This document shows positions 40,985-49,671 of a DNA stretch of 64,000 nucleotides, one piece after another. The notes beneath the pieces are model-generated. The model was given only the letters and a program-made list of their open reading frames with translations, ran no database searches and was not told where the DNA came from. The position numbers and the translations under genes were made by a program. How positions within the stretch are numbered: position 1 is the first letter of the stretch; every line of letters begins with the position of its first letter. The stretch is from Sphingomonadales bacterium 12-68-11 (GTDB lineage: Bacteria; Pseudomonadota; Alphaproteobacteria; Sphingomonadales; Sphingomonadaceae), in the NCBI GenBank assembly GCA_002279825.1, contig NCCV01000003.1, positions 925,643-989,642 on the forward strand. The letters are read 5' to 3'.

Positions 40985-43150
40985 TCAAAGGCCGGCGCCC
41001 GGTCCGCCGGGCGCCGGCTGAGGGCGGTTACGGCCGGTCGCCTGGTCGAGGAACTCGTCGGGCGCCGCCGGCGGGGCCGGACGTCCTGGAGCCGCCTGGC
41101 CGGGCGCGCGCGGATCGCCGCGGCGTACCGGATCCCCGGGCCGGCTTTCGCCCTCAACCGGGAACGGCATGCCTTCGCGGCTGTCGCCCGCCTCCGGTTC
41201 GATCAGGTTGCCGTCCTCATCGACGTAGTAGTACTCGTCGTCGGGGCTGCCGTACATGAACTCGTCGTCGGGTTCCTCCTGCCACTCGGGCAGCTCGACG
41301 TCGGTGTCGAACTCTTCGACCGGGCGGTTGCGCACCGCGACGCGCATGTAGGCGGCAAAGGCGCGCGCCGGCGCGGTGCCGCCTTGCAGCCCGCCGACCG
41401 CGCGCGCATCGTCGCGGCCCATCCACACTCCGGTGGTGATCCCGCTCGAAAAGCCGACGAACCAACCGTCCTTGTTCGAAGTGGTAGTGCCGGTCTTGCC
41501 CGCCACCGGCCGCCCGATCTGCGCCGCGCGCCCGGTCCCGGTGTTGACCGCGGTCTGCAGCATATCGACCATCCCGGCGGCAACATAGTCGGGCACGAGT
41601 TGGTAACTGCGCGCGTCCTCGTGCTGATAGAGCACCGCGCCGGTCGACGTGACGACTTTGGTGATACCGTAGGGCTCGATCGACCGCCCCCCCGCGCTGA
41701 CCGAGGCGAAGGCGCGCGTCAGGTCGATCACCCGCACGTCCGAACTGCCGAGCACCATGGCCGGCGTGGTCGCGATCGGGGTGGTGATTCCGAACCGGCG
41801 CGCGACGCTGGCGACCGTCCCGAAGCCGACTTCGTTGCCGAGCTGCGCGGCCACGGTATTGATCGAATAGGCGAACGCGGTGCGCAAGTTGGTCTCGCCG
41901 ACGAACCGCCCGTTGGAATTGCGCGGGCTCCACCCGCCGATCGTGACCGGCGTGTCGACCACCCGGTCGTCGGGCTGGTAGCCCGATTCGAGCGAGGCGA
42001 GATAGACGAACAGTTTCCAGGCCGAGCCCGGCTGGCGGGTGGCGTCGGTGGCGCGGTTGTAGCTCGACTGGACGTAGTCGGTGCCCCCGACCAGCGCGAG
42101 CACCGCCCCGTCGCGGTCCATGCTGACCAGCGCGCCCTGCGCGCCGCGCGGCACGTTGGCGCGGATCGCGGCGCTGGCCGCACGCTGCGCGCCCGGATCG
42201 AGCGTGGTCCACACCTCGATCGGCTCCTCGTTGTCGTAAGGCAGCAGAAGATCGAGCTGGGGCAACACCCAGTCGGTGAAGTAGCGCGCCGAGTTCTGCC
42301 CTTCCTCGGGCTTGAGCTTGACTTCGGAGACGTCGATCGCCGCCGCCTCGGCAGCGCCGATCGCGCCGTACCGGCGCATCTGGTCGAGCACCACGTTGCC
42401 GCGCCCGATCGCCGCTTCGATGTCAGCGGTCGGCGAATAGCGGCTCGGAGCCTTGACCATGCCGGCGATGATCGCCGCCTCGCCGATCGACAGCTCGCGC
42501 GCCGAGTGGCTGAAGAACTTGCGGCTGGCGGAATCGATGCCGTAGGCGCCGCCGCCGAAATAGACCTTGTTGAGATAGAGCTCGAGAATCTGCTCCTTCG
42601 AGAACTTCCATTCGAGCGCCATCGCCAGCACCGCTTCGCGCAGCTTGCGATCGACCGTACGGTTCGAGTTGAGGAAGATGTTGCGCGCGAGCTGCTGGGT
42701 GATCGTCGAGGTCGCCTGAAGCCGGCTTTCGCCGCGCGCCCAGATATAAACCGCGCGCGCCAGGCCGATCGGATCGACCCCCGGGTGCGAGTAATACCGC
42801 CGGTCCTCGACCGCGACCATCGCGTCCTTCATCACCCGGGGGATCTCGTCGGCGTCGAGCCACTGGCCGTAGCTCGGCCCGAGCGCCACGATCTCGCTCC
42901 CGTCGCGCGCGCGCACGACGATCGTCTGCCCGACCTGGCTGTTCATCAGCGTGGCGTAGCCGGGCATGTTGCGCGCGGCGAAATAGACCGAGGTGCCGAG
43001 CGCCAGCACGCCGAGCGCGGCGAGCGCACCGCTCCAGATCGCGATACGGCGCAGCCAGGTCACCCACCGCCGGCGCGGCGGCCCCGACCGCGGCCGGGAC
43101 GGTGGACCCGGTTTCCGATTAGCGGCGCGCGTGCCGCGCTGGATCGCCAT
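40985..43150 (-). CDS. mrcA: Penicillin-binding protein 1A (bifunctional glycosyltransferase/transpeptidase)
   Basis: 721 residues. A basic cytosolic tail and membrane helix (about 34-58) precede the GT51 domain with catalytic E115 (VAVEDRRYYSHPG), STITQQLARNIFL and KFSKEQILELYLNKVYFG. The transpeptidase has S376-x-x-K379 (QPGSAWKL), S429-x-N431 (AYSINT) and KTG (AGKTGTT). It polymerises and cross-links peptidoglycan. The C-terminal 100 residues are acidic then proline-rich, longer than usual. It converges on degP with a 19-bp gap. Confidence 0.94.
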   Translation of the reverse strand: MAIQRGTRAANRKPGPPSRPRSGPPRRRWVTWLRRIAIWSGALAALGVLALGTSVYFAARNMPGYATLMNSQVGQTIVVRARDGSEIVALGPSYGQWLDADEIPRVMKDAMVAVEDRRYYSHPGVDPIGLARAVYIWARGESRLQATSTITQQLARNIFLNSNRTVDRKLREAVLAMALEWKFSKEQILELYLNKVYFGGGAYGIDSASRKFFSHSARELSIGEAAIIAGMVKAPSRYSPTADIEAAIGRGNVVLDQMRRYGAIGAAEAAAIDVSEVKLKPEEGQNSARYFTDWVLPQLDLLLPYDNEEPIEVWTTLDPGAQRAASAAIRANVPRGAQGALVSMDRDGAVLALVGGTDYVQSSYNRATDATRQPGSAWKLFVYLASLESGYQPDDRVVDTPVTIGGWSPRNSNGRFVGETNLRTAFAYSINTVAAQLGNEVGFGTVASVARRFGITTPIATTPAMVLGSSDVRVIDLTRAFASVSAGGRSIEPYGITKVVTSTGAVLYQHEDARSYQLVPDYVAAGMVDMLQTAVNTGTGRAAQIGRPVAGKTGTTTSNKDGWFVGFSSGITTGVWMGRDDARAVGGLQGGTAPARAFAAYMRVAVRNRPVEEFDTDVELPEWQEEPDDEFMYGSPDDEYYYVDEDGNLIEPEAGDSREGMPFPVEGESRPGDPVRRGDPRAPGQAAPGRPAPPAAPDEFLDQATGRNRPQPAPGGPGAGL
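40991..41018. terminator. GC-rich hairpin between degP and the PBP1A 3' end
   Basis: GCCGGCGCCCGG (40991-41002), loop TCCG, CCGGGCGCCGGC (41007-41018): a perfect 12-bp stem inside the last codons of the PBP gene and 26 bp after the degP stop. No T run follows, so it is a possible but unproven bidirectional terminator. Confidence 0.4.
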
Positions 43151-43301
43151 GAGGCCCCGTCACACTCCGTTTGAAGGCGTCGTCCGCCCGTCCCGCGCTC
43201 GCGCGCTTGCATAGGTCAAACCCAACGTGGCGTTAACGGGGATTGCGCCGCTCCGGGTCAGTTATCCTCCGGCTTGAGCGCAGGGCGCCCGCGCCCAGCG
43301 G

Positions 43302-43988
43302 TCAGGCGTTCACGTCCGCATAGTGGCTCGGCGCCGGGATACCTTCCATCTTCTCGGTCAGCAGCGGCCGGAAACTCGGGCGGCTCTTGATCACCCGGTA
43401 CCAGCCGTGCGCCCCTTCGTGGCCGTTCCAGTCGATCCCGCCGAGATAGTCGGCGACCGAGATCTGCGCGGCGGCGGCGAAATCCGCCAGGCTGAGCTGC
43501 GCGCCCGCCAGCCAGCGGCGGGTGTCGGTCAGCCAGTCGATATAGTCGAGATGCTCATGCGCCAGCCGCATCGCGCTGCGCAATTGCCCCGAATCGGGCG
43601 ACTGGCGCAGGACCACGCGCTTGGTCATCTTCTCGTGCATCAGGGGTGCGGTGACATCGCGGAAGAAGCTCTGGTCGAACAAGGCCGCCAGCCGGCGAAT
43701 CTCGGCGCGCGCGATGGCGGTGCCGAGGATCAGCGGGCTCTTCTCGGTGGTTTCCTCGAAGAACTCGCAGATCGCCTGGCTGTCGACCAGCGTCTGGTTC
43801 TTCTCCTCCCAACGCACGACCGGCGTGGCACCGGCGGGGTTGAGCTGGTGGAAGCCTTCGCTCGGGCTCCACGGGTATTCACGGCGCAGCTCGTAGCTCA
43901 CGCCCTTCTCGCTCAGCACCAGCCGCACCTTGCGGCTGAACGGGCACAACGGAAAGCAATAGACCTGCCACATCTTGGGCCCGGTCAT
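43302..43988 (-). CDS. fzlA: FzlA-like GST-fold cell-division protein
   Basis: 228 residues with a thioredoxin-like N-terminal half (YCFPLCPFSRKVRLVLSEKG, TPVVRW, VDSQAICEFFEE) and a helical C-terminal half (GAQLSLADFAAAAQISVADY, ending near PAPSHYADVNA). In Caulobacter and relatives such proteins (FzlA) bind and curve FtsZ filaments during constriction rather than conjugating glutathione. LDYIDWL- and GGIDW-type segments support the FzlA subgroup over ordinary GSTs, from memory. Standing between PBP1A and a small exported protein fits an envelope role. Confidence 0.75.
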   Translation of the reverse strand: MTGPKMWQVYCFPLCPFSRKVRLVLSEKGVSYELRREYPWSPSEGFHQLNPAGATPVVRWEEKNQTLVDSQAICEFFEETTEKSPLILGTAIARAEIRRLAALFDQSFFRDVTAPLMHEKMTKRVVLRQSPDSGQLRSAMRLAHEHLDYIDWLTDTRRWLAGAQLSLADFAAAAQISVADYLGGIDWNGHEGAHGWYRVIKSRPSFRPLLTEKMEGIPAPSHYADVNA

Positions 43989-44034
43989 GCCGCATGGCGC
44001 GGAGCGCGTCTATGCCGTGCGCGCGGGCAAGGCG

Positions 44035-44391
44035 CTAAATTCCCGAGGCATTCAGCGCCGCGAGGCATGGCGGCATGATCGCCGCGAGCGCGCCGGGCCT
44101 GAGCAAGTCCTGAGCTTCGCGCTGGAGCGCCGCAGCGATCGCCGGGCGGTCGAGACCGGCCTCGTCCATGACTTGCGCCGAGGAGCGGACGAAGAACTCG
44201 CGCGCCTTGTCGGCCGCTACCCGATAGCCGAGCGCCTCGGCATCCCCCGCCGCCTGCCGATTGGCGACCAGCGCGAACGCCGCCGAGCAGCGCAGCAGCA
44301 TCCGCTGCTCGAGCGAGAGCGCAGCGGGCGCCTGCGCAGAGGCGGGCACGGCCGCGAGCAGTGCTGCGATGGGTAGGAGCCTGGCAATCAT
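44035..44391 (-). CDS. Small exported protein of unknown function
   Basis: 118 residues; signal peptide MIARLLPIAALLAAVPASAQ. The mature part is helical with two cysteines (MLLRCSAAFAL and AIMPPCLAALNAS), probably disulfide-bonded in the periplasm. Proteins of this shape are common in sphingomonads without assigned function. Confidence 0.65.
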   Translation of the reverse strand: MIARLLPIAALLAAVPASAQAPAALSLEQRMLLRCSAAFALVANRQAAGDAEALGYRVAADKAREFFVRSSAQVMDEAGLDRPAIAAALQREAQDLLRPGALAAIMPPCLAALNASGI

Positions 44392-44428
44392 GGCGACGGC
44401 CTAGCCGGCCCAACCTTAACCGCGCCGG

Positions 44429-44908
44429 TCAAGCGCCAGTCGCCAGCGCCTGCACCGGGTTGCCCGGCCCGCTCTGCCGGCCCGGCAGGAACTCGTTGAA
44501 AATCTTGCGCCGTGCGAACAGCCAGCGGCCGTCGATACGCGCCAGTTCGTCCTCGTAAGTGCCGAACGAAGGGGTGGCGACCGAGCCTTCGGGGCCGCCG
44601 TTGGTCATTTCCCACCACAGCCCGGTGTGCCACGCCCGGTCGCCCTCGATGCGGAGCGCCTTCTGGTGGACCAGGTGGCGCAGCTTGGCGGGGCGGCCCT
44701 GCCAGTCCTTGAACACCGCGGCGATCTTATCCTTGAACACGCGCGCCTCGGCAGCGATCGCCGCGCGCCCTTCGAGCCGTCCCATGGCGTAATCGAGCAC
44801 GCCATGCTCGGTGAAGCAGGCCGCGTAGGCATCCGCATCGTGGTAATCCATCGCCAGCAGGTAGCGCGCCATCAGATCGGCGATCTCGGCGCGGTCGCGT
44901 GCACTCAT
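44429..44908 (-). CDS. NTF2-fold (SnoaL-like) protein, copy 2
   Basis: 159 residues. The pattern RAEIADLMARYLLAMDYHDADAYAACFTEHG, then a strand-rich second half (WHTGLWWEMTN, SFGTYEDELARIDGRWLFAR) is the SnoaL/NTF2 cone fold. Members catalyse cofactor-free isomerisation, dehydration, or retro-aldol-type reactions. It overlaps its paralogue upstream by 4 bp (ATGA). In sphingomonads the diarylpropane deformylase LdpA, which turns a beta-1 lignin dimer into a stilbene, belongs to this superfamily as I recall; the lignostilbene dioxygenase gene 15 kb away makes that role plausible but unproven. Confidence 0.78.
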   Translation of the reverse strand: MSARDRAEIADLMARYLLAMDYHDADAYAACFTEHGVLDYAMGRLEGRAAIAAEARVFKDKIAAVFKDWQGRPAKLRHLVHQKALRIEGDRAWHTGLWWEMTNGGPEGSVATPSFGTYEDELARIDGRWLFARRKIFNEFLPGRQSGPGNPVQALATGA

Positions 44909-45411
44909 GCGGCGTCGGCCGCCGCGTCCATCGAGCGGATCGGGTTGTCCGGCCCGCTTTCGCGCCCCGGCAGGAATTCGTTGAGGATGCGCCGCTCGCT
45001 GAACAGCCAGCGCCCGCCGACGCGGCGCAGTTCATCCTCGTAGATCCCGAACGTGCCCATCTTGAGAGTCTTGCCCGGCCCGTCGTTGGCCATCTCGAAC
45101 CACTGCGCGCGGGTCCACGCGCGGTCGCCCTCGACCCGGATCGCGGCGTGAGCGAGCACGTGGCGCAGCACCGCGGGGTTGCCGTCCTCGTCCTTGTAAT
45201 GCTCGCCGATGCGCGCCTTGAAGCCCTTCACTGCCGCGAGGATGGCTGCCTTGCCGCTTACCCGCCCGCGCGCGAACTCGAACTCGGCGTCGTCGGTGAA
45301 GGTATCGATCCAGGTATCGAGGTCATTGTAATCGAGCGCGAAGAGGTAGCGCGCCATGAGGTCCTCGATCTCGGCGCGGTCGCGCGCATAGGCCGCGTCG
45401 TAGCTCTGCAT
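44905..45411 (-). CDS. NTF2-fold (SnoaL-like) protein, copy 1
   Basis: 168 residues from ATG 45411, with GGGAGAG upstream; longer starts are unsupported. It is clearly related to the next gene: RAEIEDLMARYLFALDYNDLDTWIDTFTDD, VLAHAAIRVEGDRAWTRAQW and GRWLFSERRILNEFLPGR match its paralogue. The pair is translationally coupled and could form a heteromer or act on two stereoisomers. Divergent from an MFS transporter across a 142-bp gap that contains a TTCTAT/ATAGAA operator-like dyad. Confidence 0.8.
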   Translation of the reverse strand: MQSYDAAYARDRAEIEDLMARYLFALDYNDLDTWIDTFTDDAEFEFARGRVSGKAAILAAVKGFKARIGEHYKDEDGNPAVLRHVLAHAAIRVEGDRAWTRAQWFEMANDGPGKTLKMGTFGIYEDELRRVGGRWLFSERRILNEFLPGRESGPDNPIRSMDAAADAA

Positions 45412-45476
45412 GAAATTCTCTCCCAGGCGGCTTCCGGCCCCGCGACCGAATGCGACACTTTTAGCTTTGGTCCTGG

Positions 45477-45495
45477 TTCTATTCACCCGATAGAA
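45477..45495. promoter_or_regulatory. Operator-like dyad between the NTF2 genes and the MFS gene
   Basis: TTCTAT (45477-45482) and ATAGAA (45490-45495) are separated by TCACCCG. The dyad lies in the middle of the divergent promoter region and is AT-rich against a GC-rich background, as expected for a regulator site that serves both directions. Confidence 0.4.
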
Positions 45496-45553
45496 AACCC
45501 CGCAAGCGGCAAATGCAACCAGCCCCCGGCAAGCGGGGCTTCCGCGGGAGGGA

Positions 45554-46957
45554 ATGATGGCGATCGCGCCCACATCGCCGGCCGGCTCGGCGGGACCCGC
45601 TCCCGACAGCGGACAGCCGTGGCCTTCCGAGAAGGCCGGCTTCTACGCCTTGTTCTGCATCATTTTCGCGACTTTCCTCAATTTCTTCGACCTCGCGATT
45701 TTCAACATGCTGGCCGAGCGGATGAAGGCCAGCTTCGAGATTTCGGACACCATGCTCGGCTTCGTGCAGGGCCCGGCGAGCGTGATCGCCTACGTCATCG
45801 TCGGCATCCCGCTGGCCCGCCTGGTCGACCTCTACCCGCGCAAATTCGTGCTGTCGGGCGGGATCGCACTGATCGGCACCATCACCGCGCTCGGCGGGCT
45901 GGCGCAGAGCTTCGGGCAGTTCGTCGGCAGCCGGCTGTTCGTGGGCGCGAGCGGGGCGGCCAACGGGCCCGGATCATACTCTCTGCTGGTCGATTTCTTC
46001 CGGCCTTTGCGCATCCCGCTCGTCTTCGCGCTGCTCCAGCTCGGCTATGTGCTCGGGCAGACCGCCGGCACCTGGGGCGGCGGGTACCTGCTGGCATGGA
46101 CCGACACCTGGCCTGAGACCAGCGAGTTCCTCGGCCTGACGATATTCAGCTGGCAGTGGATCATGGTCATGGCCGGCGCGCCGGGCCTGCTCGCGGCGGT
46201 GCTGTTCCTGTTCGTGCGCGAACCGGCGCGGCGCGGCGGGCCCGCCGCGGCCGCGCAGGCGCCGGCCGGCACATCGTTCGGCCGCAAGCTGGCGACCGCG
46301 ATGGGATGGGACGCCGCCAAGGCGATCTGGCAGCGCAAGCGCGTATTCCTGCCGCTGTTCGCCGCGCTCGCGCTGTCGGCAATCGAGAGCCAGGGCCTGC
46401 CCGCCTGGCGCGTGCCATTCATCGCCCGCACGTTCGGCTGGAACGAGCTCGAGATCAGCCGGCTGATGGGCCCGCTGCTGCTCGTCGCGATGCTCGCCGG
46501 GATCACGTTCGGCGGGCTGTTCGTGTCGTGGCTGGGCAAGCGCTACAAGGACGCCAACATCCGCGCGACCGCGATCATCTTCGCCTGCACGGCAACCGTG
46601 ACGATCGCCGCGCCGCTGATGCCGAGCGCGGAGCTGGCGATCGGCTGCATGGTGCTGGGCGTATTCTTCGGCATGGCCGGCGCCCCGGCCCAGAACGCCG
46701 CGATCCAGCGCATCGCCCCCAACGCGATGCGCGGCCAGGTGACTGCGCTGTACCTGTTCATGTTCACCTTCTTCGGCGCGATGGGCAGCTTCGTGATCGG
46801 CTTCGTCAGCGACTACGTGGTCGGCGATCCGCAGCAGGTGTGGAAAGCGCTGCTGATCACGGCGGTCGCGTTCCTGCCCGTCGCCACCTTCTTCATGTGG
46901 CGCGGCATCCGACCCTACCGCGAGGAAGTCGAGCGGATCGAGGCAGAGAGCCGCTGA
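45554..46957 (+). CDS. MFS transporter (aromatic cluster)
   Basis: 467 residues with about 12 membrane helices. The first helix carries FLNFFDLAIFNMLAERMK, then GIPLARLVDLYPRKFVLSGG, the loop 2-3 signature, and a long central loop around residue 235. It resembles spinster/GudP-type anion:proton symporters more than drug exporters. Divergent from the two NTF2 genes, it probably imports or exports the substrate of that pathway. Substrate not determinable from sequence. Confidence 0.82.
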   Translation: MMAIAPTSPAGSAGPAPDSGQPWPSEKAGFYALFCIIFATFLNFFDLAIFNMLAERMKASFEISDTMLGFVQGPASVIAYVIVGIPLARLVDLYPRKFVLSGGIALIGTITALGGLAQSFGQFVGSRLFVGASGAANGPGSYSLLVDFFRPLRIPLVFALLQLGYVLGQTAGTWGGGYLLAWTDTWPETSEFLGLTIFSWQWIMVMAGAPGLLAAVLFLFVREPARRGGPAAAAQAPAGTSFGRKLATAMGWDAAKAIWQRKRVFLPLFAALALSAIESQGLPAWRVPFIARTFGWNELEISRLMGPLLLVAMLAGITFGGLFVSWLGKRYKDANIRATAIIFACTATVTIAAPLMPSAELAIGCMVLGVFFGMAGAPAQNAAIQRIAPNAMRGQVTALYLFMFTFFGAMGSFVIGFVSDYVVGDPQQVWKALLITAVAFLPVATFFMWRGIRPYREEVERIEAESR

Positions 46958-46972
46958 TGCGCCGTTGACTCG

Positions 46973-47019
46973 GCCGGCCGCGTTCAGCATCGCAGCCGGG
47001 TAGGCCGAACGCGGCCGGC
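46973..47019. repeat. 13-bp inverted repeat between the MFS and aldehyde dehydrogenase genes
   Basis: GCCGGCCGCGTTC (46973-46985) and GAACGCGGCCGGC (47007-47019) are perfect reverse complements with a 21-nt loop. They fill the 74-bp gap just upstream of the dehydrogenase ribosome-binding site; an operator or an attenuating hairpin are both possible. Confidence 0.5.
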
Positions 47020-47031
47020 GGGAGAGCGCAC

Positions 47032-48462
47032 GTGTCCGAATATCCTTCGCTGCATATGATCATCGACGGCGAGCAGGTCTCCGGCGGGGGCCGGCGCACG
47101 TTCGACGTGGTCAACCCCGCGACCGGCGAGGCGATCGGCGCGCTGCCGCTGGCGGAGGCCGCCGACCTCGACCGCGCGCTCGACGTTGCCGCGCGGGGCT
47201 TCAAGATCTGGCGCAAATCGACCCCGCAGGAACGCGCCGCGGTGCTGACCGGCGCGGCGCGGCTGATGGTCGAGCGGCAGGAGCAGCTCGCACGCACGGC
47301 CACGATGGAGCAAGGCAAGCCGCTGGCGGAAAGCCGCATCGAAGTCCTGATGAACGCCGGCCTGTTCACGTTCTACGCCGGCGAGTGCGCACGGCTCTAT
47401 GGCCGCGAGCTGGTTCGGCCCGAGGGCCTGCGCTCGACCGTGCGCTACGAACCGGTCGGCCCGGTCGCCGCTTTCGCGCCGTGGAACTTCCCGCTCGGCA
47501 ACCCCGGCCGCAAGCTCGGCGCGCCGATCGCCGCCGGATGCTCGGTGATCCTCAAGGCGGCCGAGGAGACCCCGGCCAGCGCGCTCGGCGTGCTGCAATG
47601 CCTGCTCGACGCGGGCCTGCCCAAGGAAGTCGCCCAGGCAGTGTTCGGAGTGCCCGACGAGGTCAGCCGCCACCTGCTCGGCTCGCCCGTGATCCGCAAG
47701 CTCAGCTTCACCGGTTCCACGGTGGTCGGCAAGCATCTCGCCAAGCTCGCCGCAGAGGACATGAAGCGCACCACGATGGAACTGGGCGGGCACGGCCCGG
47801 TGCTGGTGTTCGGCGATGCCGATCTCGACAAGGCGCTCGATACGGCCGTCGCCGGCAAGTACCGCAACGCCGGCCAGGTCTGCGTCAGCCCGACCCGCTT
47901 CATCGTCGAGGAAAGCGTGTTCGAGAAATTCCGCGACGGCTTCGCCGAACGGGCGAAGACCGTGAAAGTCGGCGACGGCCTCGCCGACGGCACGCAGATG
48001 GGCCCGATGGCCAACCCGCGCCGCCCCGAGGCGATGGACCGGCTGATCGGCAACGCTGTCTCCAAGGGCGCCACGCTCCACACCGGCGGCGAGCGGATCG
48101 GCAACCAGGGGTTCTTCTACGCGCCCTCGGTGCTCAGCGAGATCCCGCTCGACGCGGACATCATGAACGAGGAGCCGTTCGGCCCGGTCGCGCTGATCAA
48201 CCCGTTCAAGGGCGAAGCGGAGATGATCGCCGAGGCCAACCGCCTGCCTTACGGCCTCGCCGCCTATGCCTGGACCGGCGACTTCCGCCGCCAGCGCCGC
48301 CTCGCCGCCGAGATCGAAAGCGGCATGATCGGCATCAACAGCCACATGATCGGCGGCGCCGACGCGCCGTTCGGCGGGGTCAAGTGGTCGGGCCACGGCA
48401 GCGAGGACGGCCCCGAAGGCGTGCTGGCATGCATGGTGCTGAAGGCGGTGCACGAGGGGTGA
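47032..48462 (+). CDS. NAD(P)-dependent aldehyde dehydrogenase
   Basis: 476 residues, initiated by GTG 47032 after GGGAGAG. The catalytic pair is the glutamate in MELGGHGPVLVF and the cysteine in NAGQVCVSPTRF; the Rossmann segment AAFAPWNFPLGNP and the GSTVVGKHLAKLA motif bind NAD(P). It belongs to the succinate-semialdehyde/vanillin dehydrogenase-like group. In this cluster it could oxidise aromatic aldehydes such as vanillin released by stilbene cleavage, or 5-formyl intermediates. Specificity is inference from context. Confidence 0.9.
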   Translation: MSEYPSLHMIIDGEQVSGGGRRTFDVVNPATGEAIGALPLAEAADLDRALDVAARGFKIWRKSTPQERAAVLTGAARLMVERQEQLARTATMEQGKPLAESRIEVLMNAGLFTFYAGECARLYGRELVRPEGLRSTVRYEPVGPVAAFAPWNFPLGNPGRKLGAPIAAGCSVILKAAEETPASALGVLQCLLDAGLPKEVAQAVFGVPDEVSRHLLGSPVIRKLSFTGSTVVGKHLAKLAAEDMKRTTMELGGHGPVLVFGDADLDKALDTAVAGKYRNAGQVCVSPTRFIVEESVFEKFRDGFAERAKTVKVGDGLADGTQMGPMANPRRPEAMDRLIGNAVSKGATLHTGGERIGNQGFFYAPSVLSEIPLDADIMNEEPFGPVALINPFKGEAEMIAEANRLPYGLAAYAWTGDFRRQRRLAAEIESGMIGINSHMIGGADAPFGGVKWSGHGSEDGPEGVLACMVLKAVHEG

Positions 48463-48591
48463 TCCTTCGAGACGCGGCTTCGAGACGGCGGCTGCGCCGC
48501 CTCCTCAGCCGCTCCTCAGGATGAGCGACGTTTGGCTATTTTCGCTCATCCTGAGGAGGGACTGAGCTTGTCGAAGGCCCGTCTCGAAGGA
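48463..48591. repeat. REP-like nested palindromic element
   Basis: Outer arms TCCTTCGAGACG (48463-48474) and CGTCTCGAAGGA (48580-48591) enclose inner arms CTCCTCAGGATGAGCG (48512-48527) and CGCTCATCCTGAGGAG (48543-48558). The phrase CTCATCCTGAGGAGGGACTG is one I associate with dispersed intergenic repeats in sphingomonad genomes. It starts 1 bp after the dehydrogenase stop codon. Confidence 0.75.
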
Positions 48592-48615
48592 GCGCCGCCT
48601 AGAGCGAGAGGAACG

Positions 48616-49671
48616 ATGGCTCACGAACTGAAGACCGGCGGTGACCGCGGCTACTTGCGCATCGCCACCGAGGAAGCCTTTGCCACCCAGGAGCAGCTCG
48701 ACGCGATCATGCGGCTGGTCAAGGAAGGCCGCGCCGACAAGGGCACGCAGAGCCTGTGGGGCTTCTACGGCACGAGTCCCTCGGAGCGGACCACTTTCAT
48801 CCGCGAGCGCCTGCTCGATCTCGGGCCGTTGCGGATCGAGGCGATGGACGATGCCGGCATCGACAAGGCGGTGCTGGCGCTGACCAGCCCGGGCACCCAG
48901 TCGCTGCACGACGCGGAGGAGGCGCGGCGCATCGCGCGCAACGCCAACGACCAGCTCAAGGCGGCCTGCGAACGCTATCCCGACCGCTTCCACGGCATGA
49001 TCGCGGTCGCTCCGCTCGATCCCGAGTGGTCGGCCGGGGAGCTGCGCCGCGGCAAGCAAGAACTCGGCTTCCACGGCGTGCAGATCAACAGCCACACCCA
49101 CGGTCACTACCTCGACGAGCCGCAGTTCGACCCGATCCTGCGCGCCTGCGCCGATCTCGACCTGCCGCTCTATGTTCACCCGCAAGGGCCGCCCGATGCG
49201 ATGATCGGCGACATGGTCGGCGCCGGGCTCGACGGGGCGGTGTTCGGCTTCGCCGTCGAGACCAGCTATCACGCGATGCGGCTGCTCACTACGGGCGTGT
49301 TCGATCGCTACCCGAACCTGCAGCTGGTGCTCGGCCACGGCTGCGAAGGGCTGCCGTTCATGCTTTACCGGCTCGACTACATGCACAAGGCCGGCATCCG
49401 CAGCCAGCGCTACCCGCGCCTCAAGCCGCTCCAGCACGACCTGTTTCACTACCTGCGCACCAACGTGCTCGCGACGAATAGCGGCTTGCCGTTCGGACCG
49501 GCGATCAAGACCATGATCGAGGTGATGGGCGAGGACAGGGTGATGTACGCGATGGATTACCCCTATCAATACGTTCCCGACGAAGTACGCTGGATGGACG
49601 AGCTGGATATCCCCGCAGCGCAAAAGGCCAAGTTCTTCCAGACCAACGCCGAACGCTGGTTCAAACTCTAG
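48616..49671 (+). CDS. ligW: LigW-like 5-carboxyvanillate decarboxylase (amidohydrolase superfamily)
   Basis: 351 residues from ATG 48616 (AGAGGA upstream). The TIM-barrel metal ligands of the ACMSD-type decarboxylases are visible at E19 (RIATEEAF), H188 (LYVHPQ) and D314 (YAMDYPYQY), with H241 in VLGHGCEG as the probable catalytic residue. N-terminal LKTGGDRGYLRIATEEAFAT and C-terminal YPYQYVPDEV, KFFQTNAERWFKL match sphingomonad LigW as I remember it. LigW makes vanillate from 5-carboxyvanillate, a late step in biphenyl and phenylcoumaran dimer catabolism. A related substrate such as a resorcylate cannot be excluded. Confidence 0.8.
   Translation: MAHELKTGGDRGYLRIATEEAFATQEQLDAIMRLVKEGRADKGTQSLWGFYGTSPSERTTFIRERLLDLGPLRIEAMDDAGIDKAVLALTSPGTQSLHDAEEARRIARNANDQLKAACERYPDRFHGMIAVAPLDPEWSAGELRRGKQELGFHGVQINSHTHGHYLDEPQFDPILRACADLDLPLYVHPQGPPDAMIGDMVGAGLDGAVFGFAVETSYHAMRLLTTGVFDRYPNLQLVLGHGCEGLPFMLYRLDYMHKAGIRSQRYPRLKPLQHDLFHYLRTNVLATNSGLPFGPAIKTMIEVMGEDRVMYAMDYPYQYVPDEVRWMDELDIPAAQKAKFFQTNAERWFKL

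Noticed and set aside
46984..48453. 489-codon open frame antisense to the aldehyde dehydrogenase
   Set aside because: Mirror of a gene with intact catalytic motifs; no recognisable domain in the antisense product.
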